A DNA stretch of 64,000 bases from Cycloclasticus sp. (GTDB lineage Bacteria > Pseudomonadota > Gammaproteobacteria > Methylococcales > Cycloclasticaceae): contig JBFLJU010000001.1 in the NCBI GenBank assembly GCA_040743155.1, forward strand, positions 2,291,144 to 2,355,143, read 5' to 3'. The notes below the pieces were generated by a model. That model was not told the DNA's origin. It saw only the letters and a program-made list of their open reading frames with translations, and searched no databases. Positions 54,809-61,993 of the stretch are shown here, piece by piece. The first letter of the stretch is position 1, and every line of letters begins with the position of its first letter. The position numbers and the translations under genes are program-made.

Positions 54809-56263
54809 ATGTTCGAACAAACCTTCAAAAATATCGATGATGTACTTTGGAAAGAAGCGGGCTGTTCTTCAGAACTCGATTACACCGAACAAACCTCATG
54901 GATGCTATTTCTCAAATACCTAGATGACCTAGAAGGCGAAAGGGCGATTGAGTCTGAGTTAATGGGCAAGCAATATAACTTCATAATTGATCAAGCGCAT
55001 CACTGGTCAAAGTGGGCTGCGCCTAAACGCTCCGATGGCAGTTTTGATCACGATACGGCACTCACCGGTGATGATCTAATTGAGTATGTTGATAATGAAT
55101 TGTTCCCGTATCTAAAAGGTTTTAAACAAAGAGCCACCTCATCCGATACCATCGAATACAAAATTGGAGAAATCTTCAGCGAAATTAAGAATAAATTTCA
55201 AAGCGGATATTCCTTAAGAGATGCGCTAGAACTAATGGATCAGCTGCACTTTAGGTCACAAAAAGAAAAACACGAGTTATCCCATCTTTACGAAACTAAA
55301 ATCAAAAACATGGGCAATGCCGGGCGTAATGGCGGCGAATATTACACCCCAAGGCCGTTGATTAGAGCGATGATTCAAGTGATAAAACCGACCATCGGCG
55401 AAACCATTTATGATGCCGCGTGTGGATCAGCCGGTTTCCTATGTGAATCGCACGACTACCTAAGAGCCGATAAAAAGCTTACTACCGATCAATTGCAAAC
55501 CCTGCAAACGGCAACTTTTTACGGGAAAGAAAAGAAGAGTCTGGCGTATGTTATCGCCATCATGAATCTTATTCTGCATGGTATAGATACCCCTAACATC
55601 CTGCATACCAACACTCTGGCAGATAACTTAGCCGATGTTCAAGAGAAAGATCGTTACGATATTATTCTAGCCAATCCGCCTTTTGGCGGAAAAGAACGCA
55701 AAGAAATACAGCAGAACTTCCCAATTAAAACCGGCGAAACGGCCTTTTTATTTTTACAGCACTTTATCAAATACCTAAAAGCTGGCGGCAGAGGTGCGGT
55801 GGTTATTAAAAACACCTTCCTCTCAAATTCTGATAATGCATCAAAAGCACTGCGTCAGGAACTGCTAGAAAGTTGTAATTTACATACCGTATTAGATTGC
55901 CCCAGTGGCACCTTCCTAGGGGCAGGCGTTAAAACCGTGGTGTTATTTTTTGAAAAAGGTGCACCAACGCAAAACATTTGGTACTACCAGTTAGATCCTG
56001 GGCGCAATATGGGCAAGACCAATCCGTTAAATGATAATGACCTAAAAGAATTTATAGAACTACAAAAAGGCTTTAAAGATAGCGATAAATCTTGGTCTAT
56101 CAGTGCTAATGATATTGATCAGAGCAGCTTTGATTTATCAGTTAAAAACCCCAATGCGGAAGAAGAAGCACCGCTAAGAGATCCGCAAGAAATACTGGCT
56201 GAGATAACAGCTTTAGATGCTGAGAGCGCTAAGCTGCTTGAGGGTATTAGGGGTATGTTGTGA
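54809..56263 (+). CDS. hsdM: Type I restriction-modification DNA methyltransferase (M subunit)
   Basis: 484 residues. HsdM_N domain (FKNIDDVLWKEAGCSSELDYTEQTSWMLFLKYLDD), then the N6-adenine methylase domain with SAM motif DAACGSAGFL and catalytic motif NPPFGG near residue 288, and TPRPLIRAMI before motif I. It methylates adenine at the sequence set by HsdS. ATG with AGGGAAG upstream. The stop overlaps the start of hsdS by four bases. Confidence 0.95.
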   Translation: MFEQTFKNIDDVLWKEAGCSSELDYTEQTSWMLFLKYLDDLEGERAIESELMGKQYNFIIDQAHHWSKWAAPKRSDGSFDHDTALTGDDLIEYVDNELFPYLKGFKQRATSSDTIEYKIGEIFSEIKNKFQSGYSLRDALELMDQLHFRSQKEKHELSHLYETKIKNMGNAGRNGGEYYTPRPLIRAMIQVIKPTIGETIYDAACGSAGFLCESHDYLRADKKLTTDQLQTLQTATFYGKEKKSLAYVIAIMNLILHGIDTPNILHTNTLADNLADVQEKDRYDIILANPPFGGKERKEIQQNFPIKTGETAFLFLQHFIKYLKAGGRGAVVIKNTFLSNSDNASKALRQELLESCNLHTVLDCPSGTFLGAGVKTVVLFFEKGAPTQNIWYYQLDPGRNMGKTNPLNDNDLKEFIELQKGFKDSDKSWSISANDIDQSSFDLSVKNPNAEEEAPLRDPQEILAEITALDAESAKLLEGIRGML

Positions 56264-57456
56264 GTGAAGGTTGGAAAACTGTATCACTAGATGAAATATG
56301 TGATATTGCTCGAGGAGGTTCTCCGCGTCCGATTAAAGAATTTATTACAGATGCTGCTGATGGTGTTAACTGGATCAAGATAGGTGACGCAACCGCTAGT
56401 AATAAGTATATATATAAGACTAAGCAAAAAATAAAAAGGGAAGGTATTCAACGGTCACGGTTTGTTCAGGCGGGAGACTTTCTGCTATCAAACTCCATGA
56501 GTTTCGGTCGTCCGTATATTATGAAAACTTCCGGCTGTATTCATGATGGATGGTTAGTCCTTAGTGATAAATCGGGTGCATTCAATCAAGACTACTTATA
56601 TTATTTTCTTGGTTCAAATGCTGCTTATAAACAGTTTGATGAACTTGCTGCAGGCTCAACAGTTCGCAATCTTAATATCGGCTTAGTGAAGCGAGTTAAA
56701 GTATTACTTCCCGCACTCACAGAACAAAAACGCATAGTCTCCATTCTAGATGAAGCCTTTAAAAGCATAGATCAAGCGATTACAAATACAGAGAAGAACC
56801 TAACTAATGCGCGTGAGTTGTTTGAGAGTTATCTTAATAATGTCTTTAATTATGACAATAAAGACCCTCTTGTTTCATTATCAGAAGTAACTTCATGTAT
56901 TACTGATGGTGATCATTCTGCTCCACCTAAAGCCCCTAGTGGTATTCCATTCATCACGATTTCTAACATTGATAAGAACACTAAATTGATCGACTTTTCT
57001 AATACCTTCAAAGTGCCTAAAGATTACTTCAATAAATTAAAGCATAGAAAACCTATAAATGGTGATGTCTTATATACAGTGACAGGATCATACGGTATTC
57101 CTGTTAAAGTGCCTGACGGAGTTAATTTCTGTTTCCAGCGGCATATCGGCTTATTAAGGCCAAAACCAGGTGTAAATAGTTCATGGCTTTATTATGCTTT
57201 GTTATCGCCTATGGTTTATCGTCAAGCAACTGATGGTGCAACAGGAACTGCACAGAAAACAGTTTCACTAAAACTTTTAAGAAGTATGATTGTTCCGAGT
57301 ATGAATGAGAGGAAACAAGCCTCTATTGTTCGTGACTTAGATGACCTATGTTTAAAGTCACAAAAGCTGAAATCGATCTTTAAAAGAAAGAGTGAAGCAC
57401 TTAATGAACTCAAACAATCTCTCCTACAAAAAGCCTTCTCAGGCCAATTAAGCTAA
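56260..57456 (+). CDS. hsdS: Type I restriction-modification specificity subunit
   Basis: 398 residues with two target-recognition domains, each followed by a conserved helical spacer: first LPALTEQKRIVSILDEAFKSID, second NERKQASIVRDLDDLCLKSQKL and LNELKQSLLQKAFSGQL. The TRDs begin WKTVSLDEICDIARGGSPRP and PLVSLSEVTSCITDGDHSAP. It determines the bipartite recognition sequence, which cannot be predicted here. Overlaps hsdM by four bases. Confidence 0.93.
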   Translation: MSEGWKTVSLDEICDIARGGSPRPIKEFITDAADGVNWIKIGDATASNKYIYKTKQKIKREGIQRSRFVQAGDFLLSNSMSFGRPYIMKTSGCIHDGWLVLSDKSGAFNQDYLYYFLGSNAAYKQFDELAAGSTVRNLNIGLVKRVKVLLPALTEQKRIVSILDEAFKSIDQAITNTEKNLTNARELFESYLNNVFNYDNKDPLVSLSEVTSCITDGDHSAPPKAPSGIPFITISNIDKNTKLIDFSNTFKVPKDYFNKLKHRKPINGDVLYTVTGSYGIPVKVPDGVNFCFQRHIGLLRPKPGVNSSWLYYALLSPMVYRQATDGATGTAQKTVSLKLLRSMIVPSMNERKQASIVRDLDDLCLKSQKLKSIFKRKSEALNELKQSLLQKAFSGQLS

Positions 57457-57480
57457 GACGATATCAACAAAGGTAAACGG

Positions 57481-59910
57481 ATGAACCTAGATTTAAATGA
57501 AGCTGAAACACGTGCCGAACTGATTGACCCAGCGCTGGCTTCTGCCGGTTGGGGTGTGCTTGATAATAGCCGTATCCGGCGAGAAGAAGTAATTGCACCG
57601 GGGCTGCTTATTGGTGCCGGTAAACGCAGTAAAGCCGATATTGCCGATTATGTATTGGTGTATAAAGGGCAAAAGCTGGCGGTTATTGAAGCCAAACGAA
57701 TGAGCCTTGCCGATACTGAAGGGCTTGCTCAAGCCAAACGATACGCCACAAGGTTACAAGCTCGCTATGCGTATTCAACCAATGGTAGAAAAATTTACAG
57801 GGTTGATATGCAAACAGGTGTTGAAGGCTATGTGGATAACTACTCAACACCAGATGAGCTTTGGGCCGAAACGTATGTTGAAAAAGAGGCATCAACCCAA
57901 CACTGGCGCGATAACTTTTCGGCGGTACCGTTTGAAGATAAGGGCGGAAGTTGGGAAGCGCGTTATTACCAACATAATGCGATTAACCAAACCTTAGAAG
58001 CGATAGCGGCAGGGCAAGAACGAATTCTTTTAACGCTGGCCACCGGCACGGGTAAAACCTTTGTTGCGTTTCAATTAGCGTGGAAGTTGTTCCATAGCCG
58101 TTGGAATCTTAAAGCGTGGCAGGGCGATGCTGAGGCAACGCGTAGGCCTAGAGTGCTGTTTTTGGCTGATCGTAATATTTTGGCCGATCAAGCTTATAAC
58201 TCTTTTTCCGCCTTTCCTGAAGATGCCTTGGTGAGAATAGATCCTAAGACTATCCGTAAGAAGGGGATGGTGCCGAAGAACGGAAATATCTTCTTCACCA
58301 TCTTTCAGACCTTTATGTCGGGTACCGATGCAAACGGTCAAGCGGCTCCCAATTTTGGTGATTACCCCGCTGACTTTTTTGATTTTATTATCATTGATGA
58401 GTGCCATAGAGGCGGTGCGAATGATGAGGGTAATTGGCGCGGAATTCTTGAATACTTTTCGCCTGCTGTTCAATTAGGCCTTACCGCTACGCCTAAGCGT
58501 AAGGGTAATGTGGATACGTATGCTTATTTTGGTGAGCCTGTTTATGTGTATTCTCTGAAAGAGGGTATTAATGATGGCTTCCTCACGCCTTTTAAGGTTC
58601 AGCAAATTGCCACGACCTTGGATGATTATGTTTATACCGCCGATGATGCGGTGCTTGAAGGTGAGGTAGAGGCGGGCAAACGTTATACCGAATCTGACTT
58701 TAATAACGTTATTGAGATTAAAGAACGCGAAGCTTATCGGGTGAAGTTATTCATGGAAAAGGTTGATCAAAACCAGAAAGCGATTGTTTTCTGTGCGACC
58801 CAAGATCATGCCTTAGCGGTAAGGGATTTGATTAATCAGTATAAGACCCATACCGACCCTAATTATTGTGTGCGAGTAACTGCCAATGATGGGGCAGAAG
58901 GGGAGCGCTGGTTAAGAGTTTTTCAAGATAATGAGAAGACGATTCCGACCATACTCACCACCTCACAAAAATTATCCACCGGTGTGGATGCACGTAATGT
59001 GAGAAACATTATCTTGATGCGGCCTGTTAATTCAATGATTGAGTTTAAGCAGATTGTCGGTAGGGGAACGCGCCTGTTTGACGGCAAAGATTACTTCACC
59101 CTGTATGATTTTGTTAAAGCCTATGAGCACTTTAGCGACCCTGAGTGGGATGGTGATCCACTAGAGCCTGCAATATGTGAACAATGCGGTGATAACCCTT
59201 GTAGTTGTTCAATAGTGTTGCCAGAAGCTTGTGCTGTTTGTGGTTCGATTCCATGTGAATGCTCTTCCGTTACTGAGCCTTGTTCTGAGTGCGGTGAAAA
59301 ACCATGTGTTTGCGAAAAGAAAAGTAAGCTGGTTATTAAGCTGGCAGATGGCAAGGAACGGACAATTCAAAGCATGACGGCGACTTCTTTTTGGAGTGCC
59401 GATGGTACGCCCATTTCTTCTGCGCAGTTTATTGAACGCTTATATGGTGAACTCCCTGACTTGTTTAAGAATGAAGATGAGTTAAGGGCAATATGGAGCA
59501 AGCCTGACACGCGTAAGAAGCTGTTAGATGGGCTTGAGGAAAAGGGTTACGGCATAGAGCAATTGCGCGAGTTAAGCCGAGTGATAGAAGCGGAGAAAAG
59601 TGACCTGTACGATGTGCTGGCTTACGTGTCTTTTGCGGTGCCTGCGGTGACGCGTGCGGAACGGGTGAGTCATCATAAGGCTAAAATTTATAGTCATTAC
59701 TCTGATCAGCAGCAAGAATTTCTATCTTTTGTGTTGGAGCATTATGTGACGCAAGGAGTCGGCGAGCTAGATAAAGATAAACTGCCTAATTTGTTAGAAC
59801 TAAAGTACCACTCCATAAGGGATGCGATGTCGGAACTTGGGGGTGTGCCTGAAATAAGTCGGGTATTTATTGGGTTTCAAAAACACCTCTATGCTGAATT
59901 GGGTCAGTGA
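57481..59910 (+). CDS. hsdR: Type I restriction endonuclease subunit (EcoEI-like) with triple cysteine repeat
   Basis: 809 residues, the short EcoEI/type IB class. N-terminal nuclease domain with the IEAKR (D/E-x-K) motif near residue 66, then an SF2 helicase with Walker A TGTGKTF and DECHRGG, and the C-terminal EcoEI_R_C domain (LYDVLAYVSFAVPAVTRAERV). Between helicase and C-terminal domain, about residues 560-616, three repeats of C-x2-C-G-x2-P-C-x-C occur (CEQCGDNPCSC, CAVCGSIPCEC, CSECGEKPCVC): probably zinc-binding knuckles. It translocates and cleaves unmodified DNA. Confidence 0.94.
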   Translation: MNLDLNEAETRAELIDPALASAGWGVLDNSRIRREEVIAPGLLIGAGKRSKADIADYVLVYKGQKLAVIEAKRMSLADTEGLAQAKRYATRLQARYAYSTNGRKIYRVDMQTGVEGYVDNYSTPDELWAETYVEKEASTQHWRDNFSAVPFEDKGGSWEARYYQHNAINQTLEAIAAGQERILLTLATGTGKTFVAFQLAWKLFHSRWNLKAWQGDAEATRRPRVLFLADRNILADQAYNSFSAFPEDALVRIDPKTIRKKGMVPKNGNIFFTIFQTFMSGTDANGQAAPNFGDYPADFFDFIIIDECHRGGANDEGNWRGILEYFSPAVQLGLTATPKRKGNVDTYAYFGEPVYVYSLKEGINDGFLTPFKVQQIATTLDDYVYTADDAVLEGEVEAGKRYTESDFNNVIEIKEREAYRVKLFMEKVDQNQKAIVFCATQDHALAVRDLINQYKTHTDPNYCVRVTANDGAEGERWLRVFQDNEKTIPTILTTSQKLSTGVDARNVRNIILMRPVNSMIEFKQIVGRGTRLFDGKDYFTLYDFVKAYEHFSDPEWDGDPLEPAICEQCGDNPCSCSIVLPEACAVCGSIPCECSSVTEPCSECGEKPCVCEKKSKLVIKLADGKERTIQSMTATSFWSADGTPISSAQFIERLYGELPDLFKNEDELRAIWSKPDTRKKLLDGLEEKGYGIEQLRELSRVIEAEKSDLYDVLAYVSFAVPAVTRAERVSHHKAKIYSHYSDQQQEFLSFVLEHYVTQGVGELDKDKLPNLLELKYHSIRDAMSELGGVPEISRVFIGFQKHLYAELGQ

Positions 59911-60341
59911 AATATAACGGCTTAACCTAACGATTAATTCCGGCGTTTAAACAATTGGGGATGCAAAATTTCAACGATGTTTACCGTATTGGGGTATTAA
60001 AAAACCAATAAATGGATTTTAGCTAAGAAGAGAGCTTTATTATTTATAGGAAAATAATATGTCTGTTTGTATAGGCGAGTTAAACGATTCAAGTACCAAT
60101 CAGCAATGTTTTCAAATGACGTTAAATAAACTAACGGCTTAGAAATATTAAGAAACGCCTGTATAGTAATTTCCGTGGTTATTTGATAATGAACCCGAAG
60201 TTATACGTCATTCGCTATTAGAATTAGTTGTCCTTAATCGGGGTGGCAGAGATTAGTTTTTTTATTAAACGTTAATAAAAAAGTTAGATACCTCAACCGA
60301 TGGGAAACTAAATAAATTAAGAATTAAGACAAGGTGCTGAT
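59911..60341. other. Gene-poor stretch after hsdR
   Basis: 431 bp, A+T-rich. The only plausible frame is a 27-codon one at 60059-60142 (ATG after AGGAAAATAAT; product begins MSVCIGELNDSS), perhaps the 5' remnant of a lost gene. No repeats, hairpins or RNA gene recognised. Confidence 0.4.
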
Positions 60342-60707
60342 GTGGAAAACAACCAAATATTAAAAGAAGAAAATATTTTCCTGACAGAAGATGAAATTAT
60401 TGTTGGCAAAAATAAAATATCGTTGGCTGATATCGAGTCTATTTATATAGGGGAGCAAAACCCAGCAAAGGATCGAGCGTATGCTTATGTAGCGATAGGT
60501 ATCGTATTGATAATTTTTACAACACGGTGGTTTATGGCTGGCGGTGTTTTAGCAATATTAGCGGGAATAGTTACTTTTTTTGATTCTAGAAGAAAGTATA
60601 CGATTCTTTTAAAAAATAAAGAAAAGGAAACACCGGTTGCGGTTAGTCACGATTTGAGGCGAATTAAGCAAATTGAAACGATATTGAAGGAAAAAATAGG
60701 CTTCTGA
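60342..60707 (+). CDS. Small membrane protein, DUF6232-like
   Basis: 121 residues. The N-terminal half (EENIFLTEDEIIVGKNKISLADIESIYIGEQ) looks like a PH-like beta domain, then two short membrane helices (AYVAIGIVLIIFTT, FMAGGVLAILAGIVTFF) and a basic C-terminal tail (DSRRKYTILLKNKEKE...). This is the DUF6232 layout: a membrane-anchored domain of unknown role, sometimes linked to defence loci. GTG start with AAGG upstream. It sits between the restriction-modification system and plsC. Function unknown. Confidence 0.7.
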   Translation: MENNQILKEENIFLTEDEIIVGKNKISLADIESIYIGEQNPAKDRAYAYVAIGIVLIIFTTRWFMAGGVLAILAGIVTFFDSRRKYTILLKNKEKETPVAVSHDLRRIKQIETILKEKIGF

Positions 60708-60715
60708 AAGCTCGC

Positions 60716-61465
60716 CTACGAAGTTTTATTGGATATCTCGTCCATCTGGCCTTCAATCCATTTTTCAGCCTTCTGGTTAAGCTCTCTGGCCGAAATAGAT
60801 TTGCTGTCGATCATTTCACCTATTCTTACCTGTATGGTGCCTGGGTATTTAATGAAGGCTTTCCGCCTCCAAAATTCGCCAGCATTGTGGGCAACGGGAA
60901 TAACAGGGTAACCCGACTTTTCAGCCAGTAGCGCACCACCAACCATATACTTGCCTTTTTCACCGGGAGCGATACGCGTACCTTCAGGAAAAATAACAAC
61001 CCAGCGACCCGACTGCAAACGCTGTGTTCCTTGTTTAATGATTTGTCTGAACGATTTGCTCTTTTTAGAGCGGTCTATGGCAATCGGTTGAATAAGTGCA
61101 AGCGCCCAACCAAATAAGGGAATCCACAATAATTCACGTTTTAGCACCCAGCACTGTTCCGGAAACATGACCTGTAAGGCAAAGGTTTCCCACGCGGATT
61201 GGTGCTTACAAAAAATAATGCCATTACCTTTAATGTTTTCAGCACCGGAAACTTCGAAGTCTAAATTACAAATGACTTTGAGGGCTTTAATAACAAGCTT
61301 TGCCCACGCGCTGGCAATGGCGTAGCGGGTGCGATAAGAAAAGGGGAAGGATAACAGAACGAGCGGTGCAAAAATAAACAGCGTGATAACCTGAAACCCA
61401 AAAAACAACACGGATCGAATGCCGAGAAGAAACATATTATGCGAGGATGGCTTGGGTTGCGTCAT
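60716..61465 (-). CDS. plsC: 1-acyl-sn-glycerol-3-phosphate acyltransferase (PlsC/LptA-like)
   Basis: About 249 residues. Acyltransferase motif I HQSAWE (an HX4E variant of HX4D, also seen in Pseudomonas homologues), motif III FPEGTR, and YPVIPVAHN. One N-terminal membrane helix (SVLFFGFQVITLFIFAPLVLLSF). It acylates lysophosphatidate at the inner membrane. Start chosen at ATG 61465, with GAGA upstream; ATGs at 61477 and 61435 are possible. Follows gmhB with overlap. The plsC-gmhB-glyS order matches that after gyrB in Pseudomonas. Confidence 0.9.
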   Translation of the reverse strand: MTQPKPSSHNMFLLGIRSVLFFGFQVITLFIFAPLVLLSFPFSYRTRYAIASAWAKLVIKALKVICNLDFEVSGAENIKGNGIIFCKHQSAWETFALQVMFPEQCWVLKRELLWIPLFGWALALIQPIAIDRSKKSKSFRQIIKQGTQRLQSGRWVVIFPEGTRIAPGEKGKYMVGGALLAEKSGYPVIPVAHNAGEFWRRKAFIKYPGTIQVRIGEMIDSKSISARELNQKAEKWIEGQMDEISNKTS

Positions 61466-61988
61466 AGAGGTTCTCATATATGGGGTAAGGCAGTGACGGG
61501 TTGTCTTGCTGCGTTTTTTTTCCTTTGCCGGTTAAAACGAGTATCGCGCTTGAGCCGACTTTATCTGCGGCTTGCAGGTCTCGCAAACTGTCACCAACGA
61601 CAATCGCGTGAGTTAAGTTAATGCTGTGTTTATGGGCAAGGGATTCGAGCAAACCGGCTTTCGGTTTACGACAGTCGCACTCATCTTCAGGAGCGTGTGG
61701 GCAAAATGCGATGTCGGTAATAATGCCACCGGCTTCATTAATTAAGCCGCGCATTTTTTCATGCATGGCATTGAGCGTAGCAAGGCTGAAATAGCCGCGG
61801 CCAATGCCGGATTGGTTAGTAGCAACAAAAACGCGGTGACCGGCCTTGTGCAACTGAGCGATGGCTTGAATACTGCTGTCTATCGGTAGCCATTCGTCAG
61901 CACTTTTTACATAGGCGTCGCTATCAAGATTAATAACACCGTCGCGATCTAAAATAATATCTACAGTTTGAGTTTTATTTAAGCCCAT
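61437..61988 (-). CDS. gmhB: D-glycero-beta-D-manno-heptose-1,7-bisphosphate 7-phosphatase
   Basis: 183 residues, HAD-family phosphatase. Catalytic DRDGVIN, then VATNQSGIGRG, a zinc loop with CPHAPEDECDC, KPKAGLLES and VVGDSLRDLQAA. It removes the 7-phosphate from heptose bisphosphate in lipopolysaccharide core synthesis. Five bases follow the glyS stop, so glyS-gmhB-plsC form one minus-strand operon. Confidence 0.94.
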   Translation of the reverse strand: MGLNKTQTVDIILDRDGVINLDSDAYVKSADEWLPIDSSIQAIAQLHKAGHRVFVATNQSGIGRGYFSLATLNAMHEKMRGLINEAGGIITDIAFCPHAPEDECDCRKPKAGLLESLAHKHSINLTHAIVVGDSLRDLQAADKVGSSAILVLTGKGKKTQQDNPSLPYPIYENLYDATQAILA

Positions 61989-61993
61989 TTGTT

